Shown here piece after piece: positions 26,456 to 35,449 of a stretch of 37,417 nt of DNA. The stretch spans positions 1 to 37,417 of the forward strand of contig SUWH01000024.1 of assembly GCA_015061605.1 (NCBI GenBank), read 5' to 3'. Every line of letters begins with the position of its first letter. Position 1 is the stretch's first letter. Under the pieces are notes generated by a model, which did not search any database, was not told the DNA's origin, and was given only the letters and a program-made list of their open reading frames with translations. This DNA is from Lentisphaerota bacterium. GTDB taxonomy: Bacteria; Verrucomicrobiota; Lentisphaeria; Victivallales; Victivallaceae. The position numbers and the translations under genes are program-made.

Positions 26456-27019
26456 ATGAAAAAATCATTTATTGCATTCTTTATTGTACTTACTCTTTCA
26501 TCCGTCAATGTCCATGCCAAAACGGTTCAGGATGCCGTAAAGCGGTATTGGCAGGGATACTGTTATAAGGAACAATCGGTATTGGATCTCATCACCAAAG
26601 ATTACACAATGACCGCTGCCAACGGCAAAAAACACAGTTATAAAGATGTTGCCTCTGCCATCAGAAACCACCATACCCTGATCGAAGCGGTAAAAAAAGA
26701 TGACTTCGCAACTACTTACAACACATTTACGGCTTCACTTGCCCAATCAGGAGTAAAGATAAAAACCACCGATCCATCGCAAATTTCTCAAAAAGATAAA
26801 GAGCAATTCATGACGATGATGAAACGCCTCACCACCGGTTTGCCGGACAAAATGCAGATCCGCAAAAACGAATCACTCCGCATCGTAAATATCAGAGAAA
26901 GCAAGGGAGAAATCTTTGTGGATCTGTCCTTCCGCACCGGAAATTCGGAGCATAAAGCAAAACTGCTCCTGATGAAGTCCGGCAAAGTTTATCCGGTCAG
27001 AGAACACCGGGAATATTGA
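26456..27019 (+). CDS. Small exported protein of unknown function
   Basis: A 187-residue protein with a signal peptide (MKKSFIAFFIVLTLSSVNVHA). The mature part has an early helix with TVQDAVKRYWQGYCYKE and alternating helices and strands ending in a KAKLLLMKSG strand. This pattern resembles NTF2/SnoaL-like folds, but that is only a topology guess. It has its own strong promoter and lies alone between inverted repeats, so it is independent of both flanking operons. No Shine-Dalgarno of note is seen. Confidence 0.7.
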   Translation: MKKSFIAFFIVLTLSSVNVHAKTVQDAVKRYWQGYCYKEQSVLDLITKDYTMTAANGKKHSYKDVASAIRNHHTLIEAVKKDDFATTYNTFTASLAQSGVKIKTTDPSQISQKDKEQFMTMMKRLTTGLPDKMQIRKNESLRIVNIRESKGEIFVDLSFRTGNSEHKAKLLLMKSGKVYPVREHREY

Positions 27020-27093
27020 CATTTACACTCCGTTTTTGTATCTTGCATTATCGCAGTTACAACCACCTGTAACAAAAAATTATGCAAGCTGTG

Positions 27094-27182
27094 CCGCGAC
27101 AATCCGCCGTCACGCTGCGAGCTATGGCGCGACAGGCGGAGCGGCTAAATACTTCGCTTTTTTTGAAAAGGGATAGGGGGTT
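27094..27182. repeat. Right inverted repeat of the ~980-bp unit
   Basis: Inverse copy of 26204-26290. It lies between the small exported-protein gene and the 3' end of cmk. Outside the repeats, both flanks show a GGGG-(A)AAGGGAAAAA-like stretch reading out of the neighbouring gene. No terminator with a U-tract is evident for cmk. Confidence 0.8.
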
Positions 27183-27199
27183 TTTCCCTTTCCCCAAGA

Positions 27200-27847
27200 T
27201 CACCGGGCAGCGGTACAGAGAGCGGCGAGTTTTTCCACGACTTCGTCAATGGAAAGACCGGTGGTATCGACGATGACGGAATCGTCGGCGGGTTTCAATG
27301 GGGCGATTTCGCGGGTGGAATCGCGTTCATCGCGTTCTTTTATTTCGGCGAGGATGGCTTCAAAATCGGCATTGGAAGCTACTTCACCGCTTTGAGCCAT
27401 GCGGCGGCGCGCCCGTTCTTCGGGGGTGGCGGTAACAAAAAACTTGCATTTGGCATCGGGGAAAATAACCGTACCGATATCGCGGCCTTCCATAACGATC
27501 CAGCAATTTTTTGCCGCGTTGCGCTGTACGGGCAAAAGGTGATCGCGCACGAGTTTCTGTTTGGAAATCAGACTTGCACCTTGAGCGATATCCGGCGCGC
27601 GCAATTCGGCACCGGTAAGATTTCCATTCAAATAGAGGTCGGCACCTTTGAATTCAAGCTGCTGTTGTGCCAGAAATTCAGCAGTAAGCGCGCCGGGGTC
27701 GATCCCGGCACGTTTTGCGCTCCACGCAAGAGCGCGATAAAGACTGCCGGTGTTCACATAGGCATAACCCATGCGATCAGCCAACAGCCTTGCTACGGTG
27801 CTTTTGCCGGCCCCGGCGGGGCCATCGATAGCAACCACAGTACTCAT
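27200..27847 (-). CDS. cmk: Cytidylate kinase
   Basis: The ATG at 27847 gives 215 residues beginning MSTVVAIDGPAGAGKSTVA, with the Walker A loop at residues 9-16. A CCGGAG lies just upstream, and the start falls 1 bp from the secY stop. EGRDIGTVIFPDAKCKFFV and the TPEERARRR lid helix are typical of bacterial CMP kinases. It phosphorylates CMP and dCMP with ATP. Its site after secY is where adk sits in many bacteria. A start 51 bp earlier would overlap secY and adds no family sequence. Confidence 0.95.
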   Translation of the reverse strand: MSTVVAIDGPAGAGKSTVARLLADRMGYAYVNTGSLYRALAWSAKRAGIDPGALTAEFLAQQQLEFKGADLYLNGNLTGAELRAPDIAQGASLISKQKLVRDHLLPVQRNAAKNCWIVMEGRDIGTVIFPDAKCKFFVTATPEERARRRMAQSGEVASNADFEAILAEIKERDERDSTREIAPLKPADDSVIVDTTGLSIDEVVEKLAALCTAAR

Positions 27848-27848
27848 A

Positions 27849-29234
27849 TCATTCTCCGGAACGGCTGCGCAAACGGCCGCTCTTGAGGAAACCGTCATAG
27901 TGACGCATTGTCAGGTGGCTTTCCAGCTGACTCATCGTATCAAGTACCACGCCGACCATGATCAGCAAACTGGTACCGCCGAAGAACTGCGCGACCATAA
28001 ACGGAATACCGAAGTTGTTGTACAAAAACATCGGGAAAAGTGCCAGTACCAACAGGAAGACTGCGCCGCCTGCGGTGACCCGGGTCATAGCACCATCCAG
28101 ATAGTCCGCAGTGGGCTGTCCGGGGCTGATGCCGGGGATGTATGCACTTTCTTTTTTCAAGTTATCCGCGATTTGCAGCGGATTGAACTGAGTGGCAACC
28201 CAGAAGAAGCTGAAAAGCATGATCAGCACACCATAGGTGATGATGTAGCCCAAGCCATTCTGGTTGAAAGAAATTGCCAGAGTCTGCCAGATACGCGCGG
28301 CATCCGGACGGTTCGCCATTACGGGGAACAGCGTCTGGGGGATCATAAGGATCGCGCCTGCGAAAATGATCGGCATAACGTTGGCAAAGTTCACTTTGAG
28401 CGGCATATAGGTGGATCCACCCATCATCTGCCGTCCGACACTCTTTCTCACCATCTGGATAGGCACTCTGCGGTATCCCTGCGACAGCATGATCGTCGCC
28501 GCAGTAACAACACAGAACACTCCCATCAGAAGCAGGAACTGAACCGGGCGGAAAGGACTGCCGTCAGGGGTAGTGCCTTTCATTGCCATGTCAAAAAGTT
28601 CGATGACACTGTGCGGCATCCGGGAAACGATTCCGATGGTGATGATAAGAGAAACACCGTTACCGATACCACGTTCAGTGACCTGTTCACCCAGCCAGGT
28701 GAAAACCATGGTCGTACAGGTGAGTACCAGCACGTTGACGATGATGAAGGTGACCTCGCTGCCGATAAAAAGCGGCGTCGCCGGAGCAGGAAGTCCAAGT
28801 TTGGTCGGGTTGATCATGGCAAGTGAGACCATGCAGCCCTGAACAGCACAAACACCCAGCGTAAGATACCGGGTGTATTGTGCGATTTTGCCGCGTCCGG
28901 TTTCACCTTCGCGCTGGAGTTTTTCCAGCGCGGGGATGACCGGCATCAGCAATTGAAGGATGATCGAAGCGGTGATGTAGGGCATGATACCGAGCGCTCC
29001 CAGAGCGAAGTGCGTAATAGCACCGCCCGAAAAGAGGTCGATCGCAGCCATGACACCACCACTGCTCCTGCTGCTGGCAGTGACGCTACCAATGAAACTT
29101 TCCAGTGCCGCCGGGTTGACACCGGGACACGGGATCCAGCTGGCAAAACGAACCAGCACGATGATCAAAGCGGTGAACAACAAACGGTTGCGCAGCTCTT
29201 TGACTTTCCAGGCATTCAGTAACGCACGCCACAT
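27849..29234 (-). CDS. secY: Protein translocase subunit SecY
   Basis: A 461-residue inner-membrane channel protein with about ten hydrophobic helices. Family segments include ALGIMPYITASIILQLL (helix 2 region), RGIGNGVSLII and the C-terminal loop before GGTSLLIMVGVVLDT. It forms the SecYEG channel. It starts 13 bp after rplO with AAGGAA upstream. It joins the ribosomal operon in the usual place, directly before a nucleotide kinase gene. Confidence 0.97.
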   Translation of the reverse strand: MWRALLNAWKVKELRNRLLFTALIIVLVRFASWIPCPGVNPAALESFIGSVTASSRSSGGVMAAIDLFSGGAITHFALGALGIMPYITASIILQLLMPVIPALEKLQREGETGRGKIAQYTRYLTLGVCAVQGCMVSLAMINPTKLGLPAPATPLFIGSEVTFIIVNVLVLTCTTMVFTWLGEQVTERGIGNGVSLIITIGIVSRMPHSVIELFDMAMKGTTPDGSPFRPVQFLLLMGVFCVVTAATIMLSQGYRRVPIQMVRKSVGRQMMGGSTYMPLKVNFANVMPIIFAGAILMIPQTLFPVMANRPDAARIWQTLAISFNQNGLGYIITYGVLIMLFSFFWVATQFNPLQIADNLKKESAYIPGISPGQPTADYLDGAMTRVTAGGAVFLLVLALFPMFLYNNFGIPFMVAQFFGGTSLLIMVGVVLDTMSQLESHLTMRHYDGFLKSGRLRSRSGE

Positions 29235-29247
29235 ATCAGTTCATTCC

Positions 29248-29694
29248 TTACTCAACGATTTCGATTTTACCGCCGGCGGCCTGGATCTTCGCAGCAGCAG
29301 CCGCGGAGAATTTGGCAGCTTTGACGGTCAAAGCTTTGGTGATCTCGCCGTTGGCAAGAATTTTGACGATGGTATCGCTCTTGGCGAGCAGCTTCTTGGC
29401 GCGGAGCGCATCGAAGTCAACCACGTCACCGGCTTCAAAGTTGGCGTCCAGCACGTTCAAGTTGATCAACGCGTAGATGATACGGTCGGCATTCTTGAAA
29501 CCGCGTTTGGGCAGACGGCGGAACAACGGGATCTGTCCGCCTTCAAAGAAGGGACGGATCACGGAACCGGTACGGGATTTCTGACCCTTTTCACCACGGC
29601 CGGCAGTTTTGCCGAGACCGGAGCTGTCACCACGGCCAACGCGTTTGCGGCGATGGCGTGATCCCGGAGTGGGGGCAATATCATGCAATTTCAT
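29248..29694 (-). CDS. rplO: 50S ribosomal protein L15 (uL15)
   Basis: 148 residues starting MKLHDIAPTPGSRHRRKRVGRGDSSGLGKT, with the signature glycine/basic N-terminus and the GGQIPLFRRLPKRGF segment. Family length is about 145. It is preceded directly by rpsE with no rpmD in the 27-bp gap. Confidence 0.97.
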   Translation of the reverse strand: MKLHDIAPTPGSRHRRKRVGRGDSSGLGKTAGRGEKGQKSRTGSVIRPFFEGGQIPLFRRLPKRGFKNADRIIYALINLNVLDANFEAGDVVDFDALRAKKLLAKSDTIVKILANGEITKALTVKAAKFSAAAAAKIQAAGGKIEIVE

Positions 29695-29721
29695 AATAAT
29701 ACAATCCTTGAATAAGGGTCA

Positions 29722-30243
29722 TCAGTTGTTATCAGCTTCCTTGCTCACAGCGATACCGCGGCGGGCATAGACCTGATCGCGGGTACGCAGAGCAGCGATC
29801 GCTTTGAACGTCGCCTTGGCAACGTTGGCAGCGTTGGAAGCTCCGAGAGATTTGGCCAGCACGTCTTCGACGCCGCCCAGTTCCAGAATGGCGCGGACCG
29901 CACCACCGGCGATCAAACCGGTACCGCTGGAAGCGGGACGGAGCAGAACGCGGGCACCGCCGAATTTGACTTCGATTTCATGGGGCAGAGTGCCGCCATT
30001 CATCGGGATACGCACCAGATTGCGGCGGGCAGCTTCGCCACCTTTGCGGATGGCATCGCTGACTTCGTTGGCCTTGCCGTAGCCGTAACCGACCCGGCCG
30101 GCACGGTCGCCGACAACGACCAGAGCGCCGAAACTGAAGTTCTTACCGCCTTTGACGACCTTGGCACTGCGATTGATCGCAATGACGCTTTCGTCGAATT
30201 CGCTGACGACGGCGGGTTCTACGATATTATCACGTTTTCCCAT
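29722..30243 (-). CDS. rpsE: 30S ribosomal protein S5 (uS5)
   Basis: The start at 30243 (AAGGAG 6 bp upstream) gives 173 residues. A start 42 bp further upstream adds a tail unlike S5. The double-stranded RNA-binding part has [23 protein letters not shown], and the C-terminal domain has [23 protein letters not shown]. Confidence 0.97.
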   Translation of the reverse strand: MGKRDNIVEPAVVSEFDESVIAINRSAKVVKGGKNFSFGALVVVGDRAGRVGYGYGKANEVSDAIRKGGEAARRNLVRIPMNGGTLPHEIEVKFGGARVLLRPASSGTGLIAGGAVRAILELGGVEDVLAKSLGASNAANVAKATFKAIAALRTRDQVYARRGIAVSKEADNN

Positions 30244-30253
30244 TGTTCGCTCC

Positions 30254-30616
30254 TTAGAACTTGAGGCCCTGTTCACGAGCCGCATCGGCGATAGCTTTCA
30301 CGCGGCCGTGGAACTTGAAACCGGAACGGTCAAAGACCACTTCGGAAATGTTCGCAGCCTTGGCGGCTTCGCCGGCCAGTTTACCCAGCAGAGCGGCACC
30401 AGCCATGTTCGGCTTGGCGTTTTCAGCTTTGAAACCGGCGGACAGACTTGACACAGCAGCCAGAGTGCGGCCGCTGACATCATCGATGAACTGGCAGTAA
30501 ATATTGTTGGCGGTAACGCTGACGCAGAACCGCGGACACGCCGCAGTACCGGAGATCTTTTTACGGATCCGGGCATGACGGCCTTTACGCTGCGCTTTTT
30601 TATCGAAAACAGACAT
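30254..30616 (-). CDS. rplR: 50S ribosomal protein L18 (uL18)
   Basis: 120 residues with the basic N-terminus, [18 protein letters not shown] and a C-terminal [28 protein letters not shown], typical of the 5S rRNA-binding L18. TAGGAG precedes the ATG. Confidence 0.97.
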   Translation of the reverse strand: MSVFDKKAQRKGRHARIRKKISGTAACPRFCVSVTANNIYCQFIDDVSGRTLAAVSSLSAGFKAENAKPNMAGAALLGKLAGEAAKAANISEVVFDRSGFKFHGRVKAIADAAREQGLKF

Positions 30617-30641
30617 CTTAACAGTCTCCTATGCCGCCGGA

Positions 30642-31175
30642 TCAACCAACGGACTTTCCTTCTTTGAGCACGATGCGTTCATCGACGTACCGGATACCTT
30701 TACCTTTGTAGGGTTCGGGCGGACGGAAACGGCGGATCTCAGCGGCGGTTTCACCGACCAGCTGTTTGTCCGCGCCTTCGACGATGATCTTGTTTTCCGG
30801 AGTGACGGTAAGAGTGATACCTTCGGGAACCGGAAATTCAATCGTGTGCGAATACCCCAGCGAAAGCGTAAGCTTTTTGCCGGAGAGCGCAGCTTTGTAA
30901 CCGATACCGACGATCGCCAGTTCCTTGCGGAAACCGGTGGTGACGCCGATGACCATGTTATTGATCAGACTGCGGGCAAGACCGTGCATGGCACCGGCAT
31001 TGCGGGTGTCGTCGGCCTGAGTGACCAGCAGCTGATTTTCCTTGACTTCGACCGCGACATGAGGAGGCAGGGTCATGGCAAGTTTGCTCTTGCCTTCGAC
31101 CGTGATCACACCGTCATTGAGCGCCACTTTGACGCCAGCGGGAATATCAACAGGTTTTTTACCAATACGGGACAT
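30642..31175 (-). CDS. rplF: 50S ribosomal protein L6 (uL6)
   Basis: 177 residues, standard length. It starts MSRIGKKPVDIPAGV and ends in the conserved PPEPYKGKGIRYVDE segment. GGGAAG lies upstream of the ATG. Confidence 0.97.
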   Translation of the reverse strand: MSRIGKKPVDIPAGVKVALNDGVITVEGKSKLAMTLPPHVAVEVKENQLLVTQADDTRNAGAMHGLARSLINNMVIGVTTGFRKELAIVGIGYKAALSGKKLTLSLGYSHTIEFPVPEGITLTVTPENKIIVEGADKQLVGETAAEIRRFRPPEPYKGKGIRYVDERIVLKEGKSVG

Positions 31176-31200
31176 AATTTACACTTCCCACAAATTTTGA

Positions 31201-31596
31201 TTACCAGACACGGCAGAGGATTTCGCCGCCGACGTTCTCTTTGACCGCCTTGCGACCGCTCATAATCCCCTTCGGCGTGGACAACACAACGATACCGAGG
31301 CCGTTACGGACGCGGGGGATCTCCCGGCTTCCGCAGTGAACGCGGCAGGAGCATTTGCTGACACGTTCGATACCTTCGATGACCGGCTTGCCATCAACGT
31401 ATTTGAGTTCGATGACGATCTGACGTTTGACGCCTTCGCCTTCGACGGAAACTTTACCGACATAACCTTCGTCCTTGAGCACGTTGGCAATGGCTTCCTT
31501 TTCACGGGAAAGCGGAATGCTGACGGTTTCAAGTTCAGCGGTACCGGCATTGCGGATGCGGGTCAGCATATCGGCAATAGGATCTTGCATACTCAT
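31201..31596 (-). CDS. rpsH: 30S ribosomal protein S8 (uS8)
   Basis: 131 residues starting MSMQDPIADMLTRIRNAG and ending in GGEILCRVW, both S8 hallmarks. AAAGGAG supports the ATG at 31596. A second in-frame ATG two codons later is possible. Confidence 0.97.
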   Translation of the reverse strand: MSMQDPIADMLTRIRNAGTAELETVSIPLSREKEAIANVLKDEGYVGKVSVEGEGVKRQIVIELKYVDGKPVIEGIERVSKCSCRVHCGSREIPRVRNGLGIVVLSTPKGIMSGRKAVKENVGGEILCRVW

Positions 31597-31626
31597 AGTG
31601 ATTTAATCTCCTTTATTACCTTGTTA

Positions 31627-31812
31627 TTACCAGCTGGCCTTGGTCACGCCCGGGATCTGACCTTTGCTGGCCAGTTCACGGAAGCAGATACGGCAGAGTT
31701 GGAATTTGCCGATGTAGGCACGCGGACGGCCGCACGCCTTGCAACGGGTGTAGTTCCGGACGGGGAACTTGTTGGGGCGGGAAGCCTTGACTATCAAACT
31801 GAGTTTTGCCAT
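31627..31812 (-). CDS. rpsN: 30S ribosomal protein S14, zinc-binding form (uS14)
   Basis: 61 residues with a zinc ribbon formed by C24, C27, C40 and C43 (TRCKACGRP and LCRICF). This is the short Zn-containing (C+) form. It ends [11 protein letters not shown] as expected. Confidence 0.97.
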   Translation of the reverse strand: MAKLSLIVKASRPNKFPVRNYTRCKACGRPRAYIGKFQLCRICFRELASKGQIPGVTKASW

Positions 31813-31831
31813 TTTTCTTTCTACCCCTTTA

Positions 31832-32368
31832 TTAGTCCTCGAAAGGAACTTCCATCATTTTCAACAACTCACGGGCAGCTTCGTCGGTGGTGGCGGTGGT
31901 GACAAAAGCGATATTGACACCGAGCGGGTATTTCAGTTTGTCAGCGTCGACTTCAGTGAAGACCGACACATCGCTGACACCCATATTGTAGTTACCGACA
32001 CCGTCGAAACCGGTTTTCGGAATACCGCGGAAGTCACGGACGCGCGGCATGGCGTTGTGAACAAAGCGGTCCAGGAACTCATACATGCGCTGTCCGCGCA
32101 GAGTGACCATAACACCGACCGGCATGCCGACGCGGAGTTTGAAGTTGGACACGTTCTTGCGGGCTTTGCAGACGAGGGGCTTCTGACCGGTCATAGCGCC
32201 AAGGTGGTTCTGCGCTTCAGTGAAGGCATCACGTTCTTTGTCGCTGCCGATACCGGTGGAAATAACGATCTTCTCAAGCTTCGGAATCTGCATCGCATTT
32301 TTGATGCCGAGTTTCTCTGCGAGAGCGGAACGGACTTCCTCAACATATTTTTTCTTCATATCAGGCAT
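31832..32368 (-). CDS. rplE: 50S ribosomal protein L5 (uL5)
   Basis: 178 residues, standard length for the 5S rRNA-binding L5. It has [39 protein letters not shown] and a C-terminal [20 protein letters not shown]. Confidence 0.97.
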   Translation of the reverse strand: MPDMKKKYVEEVRSALAEKLGIKNAMQIPKLEKIVISTGIGSDKERDAFTEAQNHLGAMTGQKPLVCKARKNVSNFKLRVGMPVGVMVTLRGQRMYEFLDRFVHNAMPRVRDFRGIPKTGFDGVGNYNMGVSDVSVFTEVDADKLKYPLGVNIAFVTTATTDEAARELLKMMEVPFED

Positions 32369-32374
32369 GGTCTG

Positions 32375-32689
32375 TTACTCCGTCTTGCCTTTGGCGGCGG
32401 CTTTCGCGGCGCGGCGGGCATTCTTGGCTTCAAGTTTCGCCTGTTTGCACTCTTCGGTGAGAGCAACGTTGCTGACCGCGACAGAAACGGAACGTTCAAT
32501 CAATCCGCCGTTGGGGTTGGCTTTGCTCTTTTTGACAGTGCGTTTGCCGAGCTTGTTTTCACCTTTGGTGAGTTCAAGCACAACACGTTCTTTAGCGGCG
32601 AGGATTGCGGAAACAGTCGCTTCGGCACCTTTGAAGTTGCCGGCGTTGACCACAACCTTGTCACCTTTTTTCACATGAAAAGTGTTCAT
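32375..32689 (-). CDS. rplX: 50S ribosomal protein L24 (uL24)
   Basis: 104 residues with the KOW motif KGDKVVVNAGNFKGAEATV at the N-terminus. Its ATG overlaps the rplN stop as TAATG. The tail after residue 75 is Ala/Lys-rich. Confidence 0.95.
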   Translation of the reverse strand: MNTFHVKKGDKVVVNAGNFKGAEATVSAILAAKERVVLELTKGENKLGKRTVKKSKANPNGGLIERSVSVAVSNVALTEECKQAKLEAKNARRAAKAAAKGKTE

Positions 32690-33054
32690 TACAGCACCTC
32701 CGGCGCAAGGGAAATGATCTTCATGAAGTTCTTTTCCCGAAGCTCACGGGCGACCGGTCCGAAAATACGGGTACCGATCGGATTGTTTTCCTTGTCGATA
32801 AGCACCGCAGCATTTTCGTCGAAGCTCAGATAGGAACCATCGGGACGACGAATTTTGGACTTGGTGCGGACGATCACCGCGCGAACCCGCTGACGGCGTT
32901 TGACAGTGCCATCGGGAAGGGCGGTCTCAACCGCGCAGCTGACGATATCGCCAACACGGGCAATGCGCTTGGCCTGCCCGAGAACAGTGATTGTCAGCAA
33001 CGACTTGGCGCCGGAGTTATCGGCGACTTCAAGGATGGATTGCATCTGAATCAT
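32689..33054 (-). CDS. rplN: 50S ribosomal protein L14 (uL14)
   Basis: 121 residues beginning [17 protein letters not shown] and containing [18 protein letters not shown] and [14 protein letters not shown], diagnostic of L14. Confidence 0.98.
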   Translation of the reverse strand: MIQMQSILEVADNSGAKSLLTITVLGQAKRIARVGDIVSCAVETALPDGTVKRRQRVRAVIVRTKSKIRRPDGSYLSFDENAAVLIDKENNPIGTRIFGPVARELREKNFMKIISLAPEVL

Positions 33055-33058
33055 AATG

Positions 33059-33334
33059 TTACTCCTGGACAGCGCGGCTGATGATTTCGATCAGGCGCCA
33101 GCGCTTGTTGCGGCTCAGGGGGCGGGTTTCGCCGATACGGACGGTATCGCCTTTTCTGGCCTCGTTTTTCTCATCATGCGCGGTGAACTTTTTGCTCACT
33201 TTAACGATCTTGCGGTAGAGCGGATGGGCGGTACGACGTTCGACCCGGACGACGATGGTCTTGTCCTGGACATCGCTGACGACGACGCCGACGCGCTCTT
33301 TGCGGTTGCCGCGTACTTCGATATTCTCGCTCAT
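33059..33334 (-). CDS. rpsQ: 30S ribosomal protein S17 (uS17)
   Basis: 91 residues with the OB-fold start [19 protein letters not shown] and [18 protein letters not shown]. Its ATG overlaps the rpmC stop as TAATG. Confidence 0.97.
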   Translation of the reverse strand: MSENIEVRGNRKERVGVVVSDVQDKTIVVRVERRTAHPLYRKIVKVSKKFTAHDEKNEARKGDTVRIGETRPLSRNKRWRLIEIISRAVQE

Positions 33335-33537
33335 TATTTCACCTCGTCTTTGGCCGCGCGGGCGGTCACTTCAGTAAGGCAGCGCGCAATATCGCGGCGC
33401 ACCTCCCGGACACGGGCGGTCTTTTCCAACTGGCCGGTACGGGACTGAATTTTCAAATTCAATTTTTCCCGACGCAGTTCAGCCACCTGAGCGGCGAGTT
33501 CGGCATCGGTCATTTCACGAATTTCTTTGTTGTTCAT
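33334..33537 (-). CDS. rpmC: 50S ribosomal protein L29 (uL29)
   Basis: 67 residues forming the two-helix L29 hairpin: [21 protein letters not shown], then [32 protein letters not shown] lies 6-10 bp upstream. Confidence 0.96.
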   Translation of the reverse strand: MNNKEIREMTDAELAAQVAELRREKLNLKIQSRTGQLEKTARVREVRRDIARCLTEVTARAAKDEVK

Positions 33538-33555
33538 AACATTTCTCCCACAGGA

Positions 33556-33969
33556 TCAGGCCTGGCGCGCCAGGAATTTGCAGCGCACGCAAAGCTTGTT
33601 GGCAGCACGGCTCATTGCTTCTTTGGCAACGGCTTCGCTGCAACCGGAGATCTCAAACAGGATACGGCCCGGAAGCACCGGAGCGACCCAGCCTTCGACA
33701 GCACCTTTTCCCTTACCCATACGGACTTCCAACGGTTTCTTGGTGTAGGAGCGATACGGGAACATCCGGATCCACACACGGCCGCGACGTTTCAGGTGGC
33801 GGGTAATGGCCACACGGGCAGCTTCGATCTGATTGTTGGAAATGTACCCACGGGTCAGCGTCTGGAGCGCGTAATCGCCAAAGTCCACCTTATTGTTGGT
33901 AGTGGCGAGTCCGGCGTTACTTCCGCGCTGAACCTTTCTGTACTTTACCCTTTTTGGCATTAACGGCAT
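33556..33969 (-). CDS. rplP: 50S ribosomal protein L16 (uL16)
   Basis: 137 residues with [13 protein letters not shown] near the start and [27 protein letters not shown] inside, diagnostic of L16. The ATG at 33969 has GAGG at good spacing; the ATG three codons later does not. The gene begins inside rpsC and overlaps it by 53 bp, unusually long for this operon. Confidence 0.96.
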   Translation of the reverse strand: MPLMPKRVKYRKVQRGSNAGLATTNNKVDFGDYALQTLTRGYISNNQIEAARVAITRHLKRRGRVWIRMFPYRSYTKKPLEVRMGKGKGAVEGWVAPVLPGRILFEISGCSEAVAKEAMSRAANKLCVRCKFLARQA

Positions 33970-34624
33970 AATCTTCTTCCTCCGCAGAGTCCTTATGACA
34001 AATCCAAACCTTCACGCCGATCTTACCGGCGGTCGTGTTTGCCTCAATGAATCCGTAGTCGATATTCGCTTTCAGAGTGTGAAGCGGAACACGACCTTCC
34101 TTGTACTGTTCTTCACGGGCAAGTTCAGCTCCGCCGAGACGACCGGCGCAGTTGATCTTGATACCGTCGGCACCCATATCCATAGCGGACTGGATGGCGC
34201 GCTTCATGGCCCGGCGGAAACCGATACGGCGTTCCAGCTGCTGGGCAACGCTTTCGGCGACCAGCTGTGCGCAGGTCTCGGCGCGGCGCATTTCAGAAAC
34301 TTCGACAAAGACTTCTTTATCGGAGGCAAGTTTGGCGACGGCAGCACGCAGGCTTTCCAGTTCGGCACCTTTTTTGCCGATCAGGACGCCGGGGCGGGCT
34401 GAAACGATGGTGACACGCACGCGATTGGCAAAACGCTCGATCTGAATACGGGCGATTGCGGCGGCGGCAAATTTTTCCTTGATGAAACTGCGGATGGCGA
34501 GATCCTCATGCAGCCAATCACCGAACTGAGTACGGCCATTGGTCTTTTTATCGGAGAACCAACGGGATTCCCAATTCTTGGTCAAGGCGGTTCTCAAACC
34601 GATCGGATTAACTTTCTGTCCCAC
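33917..34624 (-). CDS. rpsC: 30S ribosomal protein S3 (uS3)
   Basis: 235 residues. It starts [20 protein letters not shown], with the KH-domain segment [22 protein letters not shown] and a C-terminal [19 protein letters not shown]. The last ~18 codons overlap the start of rplP in another frame, so the tail after the conserved IGVKVWI may be less constrained. Confidence 0.97.
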   Translation of the reverse strand: MGQKVNPIGLRTALTKNWESRWFSDKKTNGRTQFGDWLHEDLAIRSFIKEKFAAAAIARIQIERFANRVRVTIVSARPGVLIGKKGAELESLRAAVAKLASDKEVFVEVSEMRRAETCAQLVAESVAQQLERRIGFRRAMKRAIQSAMDMGADGIKINCAGRLGGAELAREEQYKEGRVPLHTLKANIDYGFIEANTTAGKIGVKVWICHKDSAEEEDYAVNAKKGKVQKGSARK

Positions 34625-34639
34625 GATTTGTTCCTTTCC

Positions 34640-34972
34640 TTAATTGTCGCTCAACACGACTTCCAGATGACTGGTGCGTTTGCGGATGCGTCCGGCCGAG
34701 CCGCGTGCTTTCGGACGGAACCGACGGATGATCGGACCCGGGCTGACGAGCGCCGCCTTAACGGTGAGCGCCTTACGGTTTACGTCGCAGTTGTTTTCAG
34801 CGTTGGCAACGGCGGAACGCAAGGTCTTGCCGATGAGAACCGCCGCTTTACGCGGGCTCAAATCGACGATCGCGAGCGCCTCGACCACGCTTTTCCCCTG
34901 GATCAGGCGGGACACATGGCGCGCCTTTTCCGGAGAGATCCGGACGTTTTTGGTTAAAGCTCTTACTTCCAT
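34640..34972 (-). CDS. rplV: 50S ribosomal protein L22 (uL22)
   Basis: The ATG at 34972 gives 110 residues beginning MEVRALTKNVRISPEKARHV and ending with RRFRPKARGSAGRIRKRTSHLEVVLSD, standard L22. A start 105 bp upstream would add a non-conserved basic extension and is rejected. It is the first gene of this operon part: rpsS and the S10-end genes do not precede it. The Shine-Dalgarno is weak (GAAAG). Confidence 0.96.
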   Translation of the reverse strand: MEVRALTKNVRISPEKARHVSRLIQGKSVVEALAIVDLSPRKAAVLIGKTLRSAVANAENNCDVNRKALTVKAALVSPGPIIRRFRPKARGSAGRIRKRTSHLEVVLSDN

Positions 34973-35305
34973 AATCTGCTTTCTTTTACTGTTTTTACCA
35001 GTTCGCTTTTGTCCGCGTTCGCGAGCGTTTACGTTTCGCGGAGCGAACCCAATAATAACCCGGCAGACCTGCCACACGCGCGTTCCTTCCCAAGATCACG
35101 CGATCATCTTCTGCGTTTTTCGCACGTCCTGTTGGACACGCAGTCGATGCGGCCGGTTTCCGGCTGTCGTGGTATTGGCTTGCAACCACGCGCTGTACGC
35201 AATTTCCATCGCAGCATCACAGATGAAAATTCCGTTTCAACGCGCCGTTGTCCTGCAACACCGCTTCATCATCAAGGCATAATAAACCCCACCTCAACAA
35301 TGAAG
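34973..35305 (-). other. Long (~330-nt) 5' leader of the ribosomal protein operon
   Basis: Between the predicted start site and rplV no conserved gene is found, although rpsS would normally be here. It contains a perfect short hairpin GCCGG-AAA-CCGGC (35152-35164) and several CGCG-type complements. A mini-ORF of 11 codons rich in Arg, Cys and Thr lies at 35237-35272. A 64-codon GTG-start frame (34995-35189) has no recognised match and resembles random basic coding. The length and structure suit an autoregulatory r-protein leader; this is inference. Confidence 0.4.
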
Positions 35306-35312
35306 TTCTTAT

Positions 35313-35341
35313 AATATATCGTCAAAAAGTGGATTTATCAA
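35313..35341 (-). promoter_or_regulatory. Promoter of the rplV-secY-cmk operon
   Basis: On the minus strand TTGATA (35336-35341), a 17-bp spacer and TATATT (35313-35318). Transcription would start near 35305, giving a ~330-nt leader. Confidence 0.65.
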
Positions 35342-35449
35342 GTCTTTTTTTGAAAAAAAACGACTTTTTTTGTCTTTTCTAAAACGATAAACCACGTTTT
35401 TCGTCAAAAGGCGGCAAAAAACGGGGTATTTTTGAAGTCCCGGGAATAT

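Noticed and set aside
26204..27182. A complete insertion sequence
   Set aside because: No transposase and no identified target duplication; only inverted repeats and one unrelated gene are seen.
31769..32833. 354-codon + strand frame opposite rplE, rplX and rplN
   Set aside because: Shadow of three certain ribosomal protein genes.
34995..35189. 64-codon frame before rplV as rpsS (S19)
   Set aside because: It lacks every S19 motif (such as KKGPF), needs a GTG start and has no ribosome-binding site.
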